From positions 1 through 64,000 of the forward strand of contig JBKBQA010000006.1 in assembly GCA_046292765.1 (NCBI GenBank): a stretch of 64,000 nucleotides of DNA, written 5' to 3'. Positions 1-8,915 of the stretch are shown here, one piece after another. Positions within the stretch are counted from its first letter, which is position 1; each line of letters starts with the position of its first letter. Under the pieces are notes generated by a model. The model saw only the letters and a program-made list of their open reading frames with translations. It was not told the DNA's origin and ran no database searches. The position numbers were made by a program, and so were the translations under genes. Source of the stretch: PGZG01 sp046292765 (lineage in GTDB: Bacteria > Pseudomonadota > Gammaproteobacteria > Pseudomonadales > Alcanivoracaceae).

Positions 1-137
1 TGTTGAAGCATCAGCAAGAATATGTGCCACAAGCCGCCTGAGAGGGCTTGCAGCACATTAGGGGAGACGGTATCTACAGAGGCACTAAATCCCGTATCAT
101 TGCGCCTCCTCGCAATTCCCCAGCCAGAAGGCCAAGC

Positions 138-3100
138 ATGCTGATACTGCCCGGTAGTTCCGCCCTGTCGCCGTTCCGCAAGGAGAAGCTGTTGCAGGCG
201 CACCCCGCCGTTGTTTCCCTTGGCAGCCGATTTGTGCATTTTGCCGACCTGTCAGTGCCGCTTGATGGCGACCAGCAGGCAGTGCTGGCCAAGCTGCTCC
301 AGTACGGCCCGGCCGGCAGTGAGGAGGCGCTGGACGGAGAATTGCTGTTGGTAGTGCCGCGTCCGGGCACCATGTCGCCCTGGTCATCCAAGGCCACTGA
401 TATCTGCCACAACGCCGGACTGGCTGCAGTGCGCCGGGTAGAGCGCGGCATCGAGTTCCGGGTGCAGTTTGCCGACGGCGCCAGTAGCGAGCAGCGTGAG
501 GCGTTCCGTGCTGCCGTGCACGATCGCATGACTCAGGCGGTGATGACCGATTTGCAGGGGGCTTCCGCCCTGTTTGCCCGCCATGAGCCGAAATCGCTTG
601 CCCGCGTGGATGTCCTCGGCGGCGGCCGCGAGGCGCTGGAGCAGGCCAACCGTGATCTCGGGCTGGCGCTGGCGGAAGATGAAATCGATTACCTGCTGGA
701 GCAGTTCACCCGGCTGGCGCGCAATCCCACCGACGCTGAGCTGATGATGTTCGCTCAGGCAAACTCCGAGCATTGTCGCCACAAGATCTTCAACGCCGAC
801 TGGACCATCGACGGCGAGACTCAGGACATCAGCCTGTTTGGCATGATCCGCAATACCTTCAAGGAAAGCCCGGCAGGGGTGTTGTCGGCTTATAAGGACA
901 ATGCCTCGGTCATTGAGGGCTCCGTAGCAGAGCGCTTCTTTGCCGACCCGGACAGCCAGCAGTACGGCTATGTGGAAGAGCCGGTACACATCCTGATGAA
1001 GGTGGAAACCCACAACCACCCCACCGCCATTGCGCCACATCCAGGCGCCGCTACCGGTTCCGGTGGCGAAATCCGCGACGAAGGCGCCACCGGCCGGGGC
1101 TCGAAGCCGAAGGCGGGGCTGACCGGTTTCTCGGTGTCGAACCTGAATATCCCCGGGTTTGAGCAGCCATGGGAAGGCGGCTATGGCAAGCCGGGCCGGA
1201 TTGCTTCGGCGCTCGACATCATGATCGAGGGCCCGCTCGGTGGCGCGGCCTTCAATAACGAATTTGGTCGCCCGAATCTCAATGGTTATTTCCGCACTCT
1301 GGAAATCGAAGCGCCGGGCGTCAGCGGCGATGAGATGCGCGGCTATCACAAGCCGATCATGATCGCCGGCGGCGTCGGCAACATTCGCGGCCAGCATGTT
1401 GAGAAACATCGTATTCCGGCCGGGGCAAAAATCATTGTGCTGGGTGGCCCGGCATTGTTGATTGGTCTGGGCGGCGGTGCTGCCTCCTCCATGGCGTCCG
1501 GGCAGAGCGCCGAAGCGCTCGACTTCGCTTCGGTGCAAAGGGACAACCCGGAGATTGAGCGACGTTGCCAGGAAGTGATTGATCGTTGCTGGGCCTATGG
1601 CGAGCGCAATCCGATTATTTCCATCCATGACGTGGGTGCTGGCGGTTTGTCCAATGCCCTGCCGGAGCTGGTTCATGACGCCGATCGTGGCGCGGTGCTG
1701 GAACTGCGCCGGGTGCCCTGTGATGAGCCGGGCATGAGTCCGGTGGAAATCTGGTGCAACGAAGCTCAGGAACGCTATGTGATGGCGGTCAGCGCCGATG
1801 ATCTGCCGCGCTTCGAGGCAATTTGTCAGCGCGAACGCGCACCCTTTGCGGTGCTGGGCGAAGCCACCGAGGAAGAGCATCTGCGGGTGGCAGACGAGCT
1901 GCTTGGCGAAGCGCCGGTGGACCTGCCCATGAACGTACTGTTTGGCAAACCACCGAAAATGCAGCGCGAATTTGATCGGGCCGATTTCGAGCGCCAGTCG
2001 TTCGCAGTCAGTGGCATTGAATTGCGTGAGGCGGTGCAGCGCGTGCTGCAACTGCCGGCGGTGGCGAGCAAGAGTTTCCTGATCACCATTGGCGATCGTT
2101 CGGTAACCGGGCTGGTGAATCGCGAGCAGATGGTCGGACCGTGGCAGGTGCCGGTGGCAGATTGTGCAGTCACTGCCAGTGGCTACAACGGTTACACCGG
2201 CGAAGCCATGGCCATGGGCGAACGCACCCCGTTGGCATTGATCAATGCCCCGGCTTCCGGGCGCATGGCAGTGGCTGAGTCGATTACCAATATTGCCGCC
2301 GCCGATATCGGTGAGCTCAGCAATATCAAGCTGTCGGCCAACTGGATGGCCGCTGCCGGCCATCCCGGTGAGGATCAGAACCTGTTCGACACCGTGCAGG
2401 CGGTGGGCATGGAATTGTGTCCGGCGCTGGGCATTGCCATTCCAGTGGGCAAGGATTCGCTATCCATGCGCACCCTGTGGCAGGACCGCGGCCTGAAAAA
2501 ATCCGTTATCGCGCCGCTGTCGCTGATCGTGTCCGCCTTTGCTCCGGTGCGCGATATCCGCAACACGCTCACGCCGCAACTGCGCACTGAACCGGATACC
2601 GTGTTGCTGTTGCTGGATCTTGGCCGTGGCCAGAATCGCCTTGGTGGCTCGGCGCTGGCGCAGGTGTACGGCAAGGTCGGCGAGGTGGCGCCGGATCTGG
2701 ATGATCCGACCCTGCTCAGCAACTTCTTCAATGTCACCCAGAAGCTGCTCTCGGAGCAGCTCCTGCTGGCCTATCACGATCGTTCAGACGGTGGCCTGCT
2801 GGCGTCGTTTGTGGAGATGATGTTCGCTGGCCGGGTTGGTGCGGATCTGGTGCTTGATCATATCGCCGGTGATGGCGAAGAGGCCATTGCCGCGTTGTTT
2901 GCCGAAGAGCTCGGTGCCGTGATCCAGGTGCGTGCCGATCAGGCCGACTATGTGATTGCCGAATACGCCGAAACCGGCCTCGGTGAGTGCATTCATCGCA
3001 TTGGCGAACTGAATGCCGAGGATGTGCTGCGGGTGCGTCTTGGCGGCGCCATCCTGCTGGAAACACCGCGCCGTGATCTGCACCGCGCTTGGGCGGAAAC

Positions 3101-4025
3101 CAGCTTCCGCATCCAGTCCCTGCGCGACAACCCGAACTGTGCTCAGCAGGAATTCGACGCCATTCCCGATGCCAACGACCCGGGCCTGAATGTGCGCTTG
3201 ACCTTCGACATGAGCGAGAATGTCGCCGCCCCCTTTATGGGTGGCGCCCGACCGAAGGTGGCGATTCTGCGCGAGCAGGGGGTCAATGGTCATCTGGAAA
3301 TGGCCGCGGTGTTCCAGCGCGCCGGCTTTGATGCCTACGACGTGCACATGAGCGATTTGCTCGCCGGTCGGGTACGGCTGGCGGATTTCCGTGGTCTGGT
3401 GGCCTGCGGCGGATTCTCTTACGGCGATGTCCTTGGCGCGGGTGAGGGCTGGGCAAAAACCATTTTGTACAACGGCGCCCTGCGCGATGCCTTCAGCGCC
3501 TTCTTTGCCCGTCAGGATACCTTTGCCCTTGGTGTGTGTAACGGCTGCCAGATGCTGTCGGCTCTGAAGGAGCTGATTCCCGGCACCGAACACTGGCCAC
3601 GTTTTGTCCGCAACTTGTCGGAACAGTTTGAAGCGCGCACTGCACTGGTGGAGATTACCCGTTCGCCGTCTATCTTCCTTGATGGCATGGACGGCACACG
3701 CCTGCCGATTGCCGTTGCCCACGGTGAGGGCCGAGTAGAAATCAGCGACGCCAATTTCCGGGCCTGTGTGGATCAGCAATTGCTGGCGCTGCGCTATATC
3801 GATTCATTCGGCAATCCGGCGGTGAACTATCCGACCAATCCGAACGGCTCTATCAATGGTGCCACCGGTTTCACCACCCCGGATGGTCGCGTCACCATCA
3901 TGATGCCGCACCCGGAGCGGGTGTTCCGGGTGGTGCAGCAGAGCTGGTGCCCGGATGAGTGGAAGGCGTTCGAGAACGCACCCTGGTTCCGCATGTTTGC
4001 CAACGCCAGAAAATGGGTGGGCTGA
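138..4025 (+). CDS. purL: Phosphoribosylformylglycinamidine (FGAM) synthase
   Basis: Large single-chain FGAM synthase of the proteobacterial type. It converts FGAR to FGAM with ATP and glutamine in cytosolic de novo purine synthesis. The product is about 1295 residues, the usual length of the E. coli-type enzyme. The C-terminal glutaminase domain shows the nucleophile in GVCNGCQ (C1134) and the partners H1258 and E1260 in MPHPERVF, and the central part holds the paired AIRS-like synthase domains. The start was set at the ATG at 138 because the protein then begins MLILPGSSALS, a family-like N terminus. An in-frame ATG at 48 would add 30 residues of non-family sequence. No PurR-like box was recognised upstream. 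Confidence 0.97.
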   Translation: MLILPGSSALSPFRKEKLLQAHPAVVSLGSRFVHFADLSVPLDGDQQAVLAKLLQYGPAGSEEALDGELLLVVPRPGTMSPWSSKATDICHNAGLAAVRRVERGIEFRVQFADGASSEQREAFRAAVHDRMTQAVMTDLQGASALFARHEPKSLARVDVLGGGREALEQANRDLGLALAEDEIDYLLEQFTRLARNPTDAELMMFAQANSEHCRHKIFNADWTIDGETQDISLFGMIRNTFKESPAGVLSAYKDNASVIEGSVAERFFADPDSQQYGYVEEPVHILMKVETHNHPTAIAPHPGAATGSGGEIRDEGATGRGSKPKAGLTGFSVSNLNIPGFEQPWEGGYGKPGRIASALDIMIEGPLGGAAFNNEFGRPNLNGYFRTLEIEAPGVSGDEMRGYHKPIMIAGGVGNIRGQHVEKHRIPAGAKIIVLGGPALLIGLGGGAASSMASGQSAEALDFASVQRDNPEIERRCQEVIDRCWAYGERNPIISIHDVGAGGLSNALPELVHDADRGAVLELRRVPCDEPGMSPVEIWCNEAQERYVMAVSADDLPRFEAICQRERAPFAVLGEATEEEHLRVADELLGEAPVDLPMNVLFGKPPKMQREFDRADFERQSFAVSGIELREAVQRVLQLPAVASKSFLITIGDRSVTGLVNREQMVGPWQVPVADCAVTASGYNGYTGEAMAMGERTPLALINAPASGRMAVAESITNIAAADIGELSNIKLSANWMAAAGHPGEDQNLFDTVQAVGMELCPALGIAIPVGKDSLSMRTLWQDRGLKKSVIAPLSLIVSAFAPVRDIRNTLTPQLRTEPDTVLLLLDLGRGQNRLGGSALAQVYGKVGEVAPDLDDPTLLSNFFNVTQKLLSEQLLLAYHDRSDGGLLASFVEMMFAGRVGADLVLDHIAGDGEEAIAALFAEELGAVIQVRADQADYVIAEYAETGLGECIHRIGELNAEDVLRVRLGGAILLETPRRDLHRAWAETSFRIQSLRDNPNCAQQEFDAIPDANDPGLNVRLTFDMSENVAAPFMGGARPKVAILREQGVNGHLEMAAVFQRAGFDAYDVHMSDLLAGRVRLADFRGLVACGGFSYGDVLGAGEGWAKTILYNGALRDAFSAFFARQDTFALGVCNGCQMLSALKELIPGTEHWPRFVRNLSEQFEARTALVEITRSPSIFLDGMDGTRLPIAVAHGEGRVEISDANFRACVDQQLLALRYIDSFGNPAVNYPTNPNGSINGATGFTTPDGRVTIMMPHPERVFRVVQQSWCPDEWKAFENAPWFRMFANARKWVG

Positions 4026-4079
4026 TTTAGCAATCCGGCAGCAGGTGGCACCACCCGCTGCCATCAACCGGTTGACACC

Positions 4080-4748
4080 ATGACTGAGAAAAAATGGGGT
4101 CCCTTTGAGCTCCTCGCCGCGCATCAGAGTGATGTCCCCGAGACCTTTGTGATTCGCCGGCGTATTGCGGCAGCGATGCAGCAGTTGTCCGAGCGGCTGA
4201 TCCGGGTTGAAGCCGAGGATGCCGATCTTGAGCGTTGGGCAGCCACGCTGGAGCGTCTGGTGGAGCAGGTTGGCACCCCGCCGCGACGCAATACTCGCGA
4301 GGCCAACCGCCGCCTGTTTACCGGCCAGGCCAGCAGTTTTGATGTATTCGACATGATGGACTACGACCCCATGGGCGGGCTGTCCAATCCGATTGCACCG
4401 CAGTTGCGCTGGGTGAGCGAATCCGCTGACGGAGTAGAGGGGGCAATTCGTCTCGGAGAGCACTATCAGGGCCCGCCGGGGCGCGTGCATGGCGGTGTGA
4501 TTGCCTGGATTCTGGATGCGCTGTTGTCCCGCGCCATGCATGCGGCGCTGAAGATCGGTGTGACCGGGACTCTGAATATCCGCTATATGGCCTCGACTCC
4601 GATTGATGCCGAATTGCGCTGCACCGCGAAGATCGTGCGCTCGGAAGGTCGCAAGATGTTTATTGAGGGCGCCATCTTTAATGGTGATCAGCAAACCGTG
4701 CAGGCGGAAGGCATTTTCCTGCAACCGGATTTCAGTAAGCGCAAATAA
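4080..4748 (+). CDS. PaaI/THEM4-like hotdog thioesterase
   Basis: Hotdog-fold thioesterase of 222 residues, probably hydrolysing an acyl-CoA in the cytosol. The C-terminal half has the hotdog signature GPPGRVHGGVIAWILDALLS followed by strands such as TLNIRYM. The first 90 or so residues are a charged helical extension. It follows purL by about 55 bp on the same strand and precedes a small YqfO-like gene by 17 bp, so the three could be co-transcribed. The substrate cannot be read from the sequence. No strong Shine-Dalgarno sequence precedes the ATG. Confidence 0.8.
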   Translation: MTEKKWGPFELLAAHQSDVPETFVIRRRIAAAMQQLSERLIRVEAEDADLERWAATLERLVEQVGTPPRRNTREANRRLFTGQASSFDVFDMMDYDPMGGLSNPIAPQLRWVSESADGVEGAIRLGEHYQGPPGRVHGGVIAWILDALLSRAMHAALKIGVTGTLNIRYMASTPIDAELRCTAKIVRSEGRKMFIEGAIFNGDQQTVQAEGIFLQPDFSKRK

Positions 4749-4764
4749 ACGAGCGTGACAACTA

Positions 4765-5082
4765 ATGAATCTGTTCAAGCTGTGCTTCTATGTACCGGTT
4801 GAGAATGTGGAAGAGGTTAAATCCGCCGTGTTTGCCGCTGGCGCCGGTCGCATCGGCAACTATGATTGTTGTGCCTGGCAAGTGCTGGGGGAGGGCCAGT
4901 TTCGGCCGCTATCCGGCAGTAACCCGCATATCGGTCAGCGGGATCAAATAGAAAAAGTCGCCGAATACCGGGTCGAGATGGTGTGCGACGAGGCGCGTCT
5001 GTCCGCGGCGCTGGCCGCGCTGCGTGCAGCGCATCCCTACGAAGAGCCCGCCATCGACGTCTGGCGACTGGAGCCCTTGTAA
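4765..5082 (+). CDS. YqfO/NIF3-insert-like small protein
   Basis: A 105-residue protein matching the small CutA-like domain that is inserted in NIF3/YqfO proteins and also occurs alone. Visible family features are the opening FKLCFYVPVENVEEVKSAVF, the GRIGNYDCCAW segment and the C-terminal HPYEEPAIDVW motif. The biochemical role of stand-alone members is not established, although the fold is ferredoxin-like and could bind metal. It follows the thioesterase gene by 17 bp. Confidence 0.75.
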   Translation: MNLFKLCFYVPVENVEEVKSAVFAAGAGRIGNYDCCAWQVLGEGQFRPLSGSNPHIGQRDQIEKVAEYRVEMVCDEARLSAALAALRAAHPYEEPAIDVWRLEPL

Positions 5083-5139
5083 GCGCCAATCCTGACGCAA
5101 TGCGATGAGCGAGTATGGCGGTGATCTTCCCCGGCCGGA

Positions 5140-5235
5140 GCGCCGGTCAAGGCAGCCGGGACACGCACGAGTACATCCCTGTAGCTCATCTCCGCCATCC
5201 ATGGCTCCGATGGCCCCGGCTACCTTGACCGGCGC
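5140..5235. repeat. Nested inverted-repeat intergenic element
   Basis: The 217-bp gap between the YqfO-like gene and rssA holds no credible gene. It contains a 21-bp inverted repeat, 5140-5160 against 5215-5235, with one mismatch. Inside are two further dyads, GAGTACA/TGTAGCTC around 5169-5187 and GCCAT/ATGGC around 5193-5213. The layout resembles a repetitive extragenic palindromic element or a mobile mini-element, or it may end transcription of the converging genes. Family membership is inferred from structure only. Confidence 0.6.
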
Positions 5236-5299
5236 CCCAGCCTCGCATCCTTCTATTTTCACGCATTGCACCGAGGCAGAATTGCCGCTCTAAACAGCC

Positions 5300-6217
5300 T
5301 TAAACCTGCAGTGGGGCGATGGGCTGGCCGATCCAGCTAAGAATTTCTTCTTCGCGACGGCGAACCAGTTGGCGGCCTTCCTCAATGGCTTCTTTTGCTC
5401 GGTGAAAGTCCATCAGGGCAAAATCTTCCAGCTGGGGCAGCAGTGAAATCTCCGCCGGGTCGCCGGCCATGCGGCTGCGAGTGATGCGATCCTGCATGAT
5501 GTTGATGCTGGCCGACACCACATCCAGCAGGCCGGGATCAGCGTCTTCGTCGTCAGAAATAAAATAGCTGGTGACTTTTTGCAGAAGGGTGCGTTCTTCA
5601 ATAGTGGCGCCAGCGTCATCAGGGGCAACACTGGCGTGGCTGTGTCGAGGCATATGGGCGCCCACCAGCTGGGCATTCAGGTTAACCGCAATCACCACAT
5701 CGGCACCAAGGGCGCGGCAGGCGGATACCGGCACGGGATTGACCAATCCACCATCAAGCATCCAGCGGTCGTCAATTTTCACCGGAGAAACCAGCCCGGG
5801 CAAGGCACAGGAGGCGCGGGCGGCGCGCAGCACCGGGCCGGTACGAATCCACACTTCGCGACCGCTTTTCATTTCAGTGGCGATGGTGACGAATTTTTTC
5901 TCCAGCGCTTCGATATCCGGGTTACGGTGTTTTTCGCGGAAGAAACCGAACAGCTTTTCACCCTTGACCACGCCGCCGGACATGGTGATATCGAGCAGTC
6001 CGAAGACATCCCTGACGGTGAGGCTCTGGACCCACTCTGCAAACTCCTCCAGCTGGCCCGAAACATACACGGCACCAACCAGTGCGCCGATGGATGTGCC
6101 CGCCACCACCTGCGGTTTGACACCGAGCTTCTCCAGCTCCTGAAGCACGCCGATATGGGCCCAGCCACGGGCGGATCCACTGCCGAGGGCGAGGCCAACC
6201 ACCGGGGTATGACTCAT
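5300..6217 (-). CDS. rssA: Patatin-like phospholipase, RssA family
   Basis: Patatin-family serine hydrolase of 305 residues. It has the glycine-rich oxyanion loop GLALGSGSARGWAHIG near the N terminus, the nucleophile elbow GTSIGALVGA (Ser about 43), and the second dyad residue in DGGLVNPVP. The family consists of Ser/Asp lipid acyl hydrolases. RssA homologues have no firmly assigned physiological substrate. The C-terminal 60 residues (EISLLPQLEDFALMDFHRA and on) are also typical of RssA. The start has GGAGT upstream. It is the last gene of a leftward group with a DUF1289 gene, a gamma carbonic anhydrase and a Nudix gene. Confidence 0.88.
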   Translation of the reverse strand: MSHTPVVGLALGSGSARGWAHIGVLQELEKLGVKPQVVAGTSIGALVGAVYVSGQLEEFAEWVQSLTVRDVFGLLDITMSGGVVKGEKLFGFFREKHRNPDIEALEKKFVTIATEMKSGREVWIRTGPVLRAARASCALPGLVSPVKIDDRWMLDGGLVNPVPVSACRALGADVVIAVNLNAQLVGAHMPRHSHASVAPDDAGATIEERTLLQKVTSYFISDDEDADPGLLDVVSASINIMQDRITRSRMAGDPAEISLLPQLEDFALMDFHRAKEAIEEGRQLVRRREEEILSWIGQPIAPLQV

Positions 6218-6242
6218 GTCGTGACTCCTGGTGAACAGGGTT

Positions 6243-6467
6243 TCAGGAAGTTTCGCTGATCAGACAGCGGGCGATATCGCCGCTCATTCGTGCCTGACAA
6301 CGACGTAGGACTTCGCGCTGGTGATCGGCCGCCATTTTTCCCCACTGGCTGATTTCCCGGCCGGTGCGAAAACAGCCAACACAGACATCATCCTCATCCA
6401 GAGCGCAGATGCTGACGCAGGGAGAGGGCACGATGTCCAAAGTGTCAGTTCGGGTGGTAGCGCTCAT
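6243..6467 (-). CDS. DUF1289 small cysteine-cluster protein
   Basis: A 74-residue protein with the DUF1289 signature SPCVSICALDEDDVCVGCFR followed by EISQW. The four cysteines (C-x3-C-x8-C-x2-C) look like a metal or Fe-S ligand set. The function is unknown. Its start overlaps the 3' end of the gamma carbonic anhydrase gene by 23 bp, so the two are almost certainly translated from one message. Confidence 0.85.
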   Translation of the reverse strand: MSATTRTDTLDIVPSPCVSICALDEDDVCVGCFRTGREISQWGKMAADHQREVLRRCQARMSGDIARCLISETS

Positions 6468-6981
6468 CAGGGGTCAGCTCGCGGGCATAGCGTTTGCCAT
6501 TTTCAACATAGTGCATGGCGCTCATTTGCAGCATCATGCGCTGCCCATCGCTGATTTCCTTAACGATTTTGGCCGGCGAGCCAAGCACTAGTGAATTATC
6601 GGGAATTTCCATGCCCTCTGGAACCAGAGCATTGGCGCCGATGATGCAATTCTTGCCGATCTTCACCCGGTTCAGTACCACAGCATTGATGCCAATCAGC
6701 GAGTAATCGCCAATCTCGCAGCCATGCAGCATTACCTTGTGGCCAACGGTGACACCCTTGCCAATGGTCAGCGGCGTACCCGGGTCGATGTGCAGAACCG
6801 AGCCGTCCTGAATGTTGCTGTCATCGCCGATGCGGATCACATCGTTATCGGCGCGCAGCACGCAGTTGAACCAGATGCTGACATTGTTGCCGAGCACCAC
6901 CGAGCCAATCACGGTGGCGTTATCAGCAATCCAGCAGTTTTCACCGGTCTCGAGCCGGCGATCTCCAAGGGAGTAGATCAT
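6445..6981 (-). CDS. Gamma-class carbonic anhydrase family protein (YrdA-like)
   Basis: Left-handed beta-helix hexapeptide protein of 178 residues. The repeated [IV]-G-x4 pattern runs through residues 10-140. The conserved metal-ligand histidines lie in VLHIDPG and GHKVMLHGC, and the strand motif FNCVLRADN is typical of the gamma-CA/YrdA/PaaY group. Many members bind zinc but their catalytic activity is often unproven. It lies 10 bp downstream of the Nudix gene and overlaps the DUF1289 gene. Confidence 0.88.
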   Translation of the reverse strand: MIYSLGDRRLETGENCWIADNATVIGSVVLGNNVSIWFNCVLRADNDVIRIGDDSNIQDGSVLHIDPGTPLTIGKGVTVGHKVMLHGCEIGDYSLIGINAVVLNRVKIGKNCIIGANALVPEGMEIPDNSLVLGSPAKIVKEISDGQRMMLQMSAMHYVENGKRYARELTPDERYHPN

Positions 6982-6990
6982 GGATGTCTC

Positions 6991-7629
6991 TCAGGCAGAT
7001 TCTTCGAACGGGATGTCAGCGTCGAACACATTGTTGAGCAGGTCAAGGATCATAAAGGCGGTCAGGCCCCAGATGCGCTTGTCATCGTAGTGGTAGGTAG
7101 GAATGCGGAATTGCTTGCCGTAGAAATCGATCGGGCTGGACATGTCTGGCCGGGTATCGAGGAAAAACTCCAGCGGCACCCGGAAAATCTGGTCGATCTC
7201 GCGCTCCTCCGCCAGCAGCGGGACATCGTGGGGGACGATGCCAACGAACGGGGTAACCTTCATGCCAAACCGGGATGCCAGCGGTGACAGCTGGCCGAGC
7301 ACTTCCACCTCGGCGGGAGACAGCCCCACCTCCTCTTGGCTTTCACGCAGGGCGGTGCAGAGCAGGTCCTGATCGGTCGGGTCGCGTTTGCCACCGGGGA
7401 AGGCCACTTCGCCTGCATGGGTGGGCATGCCAGCGGAACGCACCGTCAGAATCAGCTCCGGACTCGGCCGGTTGGTGAAGGGCATCAACACAGCCGCCTC
7501 CGGCAGCCGAACCGGGAAGTCCCGCAGCTGATAGCCCTGAAGCTTGTGTCGGATCAAATCCAGTGTATCCACCAGGCACCTGTCGGGCGGCTCTGTGGCC
7601 GCATTGCTGCCTGTTGGCAGCTCAGTCAA
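6991..7629 (-). CDS. CoA pyrophosphatase-like Nudix hydrolase (NudL type)
   Basis: Nudix protein of 212 residues resembling the CoA diphosphatase NudL/YeaB. The UPF0035-like stretch GEVAFPGGKRDPTD runs into the Nudix box ALRESQEEVGL. The family cleaves CoA or acyl-CoA to 3',5'-ADP and phosphopantetheine. It is the first gene of the leftward group ending in rssA and is divergent from a second, unrelated Nudix gene at 7755. The substrate is inferred from family resemblance. Confidence 0.82.
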   Translation of the reverse strand: MTELPTGSNAATEPPDRCLVDTLDLIRHKLQGYQLRDFPVRLPEAAVLMPFTNRPSPELILTVRSAGMPTHAGEVAFPGGKRDPTDQDLLCTALRESQEEVGLSPAEVEVLGQLSPLASRFGMKVTPFVGIVPHDVPLLAEEREIDQIFRVPLEFFLDTRPDMSSPIDFYGKQFRIPTYHYDDKRIWGLTAFMILDLLNNVFDADIPFEESA

Positions 7630-7754
7630 ATGATTCGGCTTTCAAACGGCAGTTTGAACGCCCCATGGACCGCCGGCAAGGCCAAAAGGTTCAGCGGGGA
7701 TTCCCCCGGTGGCGCGCCCTGCGGGTTACACTGTGGGTTCGCGCAGGAGAGCCC

Positions 7755-8312
7755 ATGAAGTATTGCAGTCAGTGTGGCAGTGACAACATTCGCTACGACG
7801 TGCCGGAGGGCGATAACCGGCCCCGCTACTGGTGCGCGGATTGCAGTGCCATCCATTACCAGAACCCGAAGATCATCGTCGGCGCGGTGCCGGTGTGGGA
7901 AGGCCGCATTCTGCTCTGCAAGCGCGCCATCGAGCCGCGCAAGGGCTACTGGACGCTACCGGCGGGCTTCATGGAGAACGGCGAAACCATGCAGGAGGGG
8001 GCTGCCCGGGAAACCTGGGAGGAAGCTTGTGCCAGTGTTGCGGTGAAGGATCTGTACGCCATGTACAACTTGCCGCACATCTATCAGGTTTATGTGTTCT
8101 TCCTCGCCGATATGCTTAATGGCGACTACGGGGTGGGTGAGGAGTCCAGCGATGCCGGGCTGTTTCTGCCAGAGGAGATTCCCTGGGATCAGCTGGCGTT
8201 CCCGACCGTTGGTCGCACCTTGCGCTATTTTGTTGAGGACATGAAGACGGGTGAGTACCCGATCCGGGTGCAGGATATTGCGCCGCTGGCCCGCCGCCCT
8301 GCGGAGGACTGA
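7755..8312 (+). CDS. Zinc-ribbon Nudix hydrolase (NADH pyrophosphatase-like)
   Basis: A 185-residue protein with an N-terminal zinc ribbon (YCSQCG and YWCADCS, two CxxC pairs) followed by a Nudix domain with the box GFMENGETMQEGAARETWEE. The zinc ribbon plus Nudix order resembles NudC and related ADP-ribose or NADH pyrophosphatases, but the protein is shorter than NudC. The ATG at 7755 was chosen because it opens directly on the zinc ribbon and follows GGAGA. An in-frame extension back to 7563 lies in sequence shared with the divergent gene and is unlikely to be coding. Confidence 0.85.
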   Translation: MKYCSQCGSDNIRYDVPEGDNRPRYWCADCSAIHYQNPKIIVGAVPVWEGRILLCKRAIEPRKGYWTLPAGFMENGETMQEGAARETWEEACASVAVKDLYAMYNLPHIYQVYVFFLADMLNGDYGVGEESSDAGLFLPEEIPWDQLAFPTVGRTLRYFVEDMKTGEYPIRVQDIAPLARRPAED

Positions 8313-8323
8313 GAGGACTGCTT

Positions 8324-8905
8324 ATGAACAGGTATATGACAGGTTTGCTGGTATCGCTTCTGGTTGCGGCCTGTTCCGAGTCTCCTGCGCCGCTGCTGCC
8401 AACGCCGGCCGTGGAGCCCCCTGTGGTACTGGATGCAGAGGTAGTCCGTGCTCGCGGAGCAGAAGTACTCATGCCCTTCAAACAGCAACTGATGCAGGCA
8501 CTTCAGCAGGGTATGGCAGACGGGGTGGTGCCAGCCATCGATATATGCCGCGTCCAGGCGCCGGCGATTGCCGAGGGTCTGGCCGGGGAGGGGGTGGCAA
8601 TGGGGCGCAGCAGCCACCGTCTGCGCAATCCTGCCAATGCACCGGAGCCGTGGCAGCAACAGTGGCTGGATTATTACCTTGGCTCGGAGGATCGCATCGC
8701 CGGGATAACCGATCTTGGCGATGGCCGGGCAGGTTACGTCGAGCCGATTGTCACCGCGCCGTTGTGTCTGGCCTGCCATGGTTTGGATCTGTCTGCCGAT
8801 GTGACGGCTGCGCTGCAGCTGCACTATCCTGACGATCAGGCCACTGGCTTTCAGGGTGGCGATCTACGCGGTATTTTCTGGGTGACGATGCCGGTTGGGC
8901 TCTGA
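8324..8905 (+). CDS. DUF3365-like haem lipoprotein
   Basis: Predicted periplasmic lipoprotein of 193 residues. The signal peptide ends in the lipobox LLVAAC (Cys17). The rest resembles DUF3365 (Tll0287-like) with a c-type haem site CLACH at residues 148-152 and the family-like stretches RSSHRLRNPANAPEPWQ and FQGGDLRGIFWVTMP. Proteins of this type are thought to sense redox state or gas. It lies 11 bp after the Nudix gene. Confidence 0.75.
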   Translation: MNRYMTGLLVSLLVAACSESPAPLLPTPAVEPPVVLDAEVVRARGAEVLMPFKQQLMQALQQGMADGVVPAIDICRVQAPAIAEGLAGEGVAMGRSSHRLRNPANAPEPWQQQWLDYYLGSEDRIAGITDLGDGRAGYVEPIVTAPLCLACHGLDLSADVTAALQLHYPDDQATGFQGGDLRGIFWVTMPVGL

Positions 8906-8915
8906 TCGGGGGGTG

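Noticed and set aside
3..41. Possible C-terminal end of a gene (12 codons then TGA) at the left edge
   Set aside because: Too short to identify; the reading LKHQQEYVPQAA gives no family evidence, although another gene next to purL would be expected.
384..2363. 659-residue open frame on the minus strand opposite purL
   Set aside because: It lies wholly within a clearly coding purL frame and has low-complexity composition from reading GC-rich codons backwards; no recognisable domain or ribosome-binding site.
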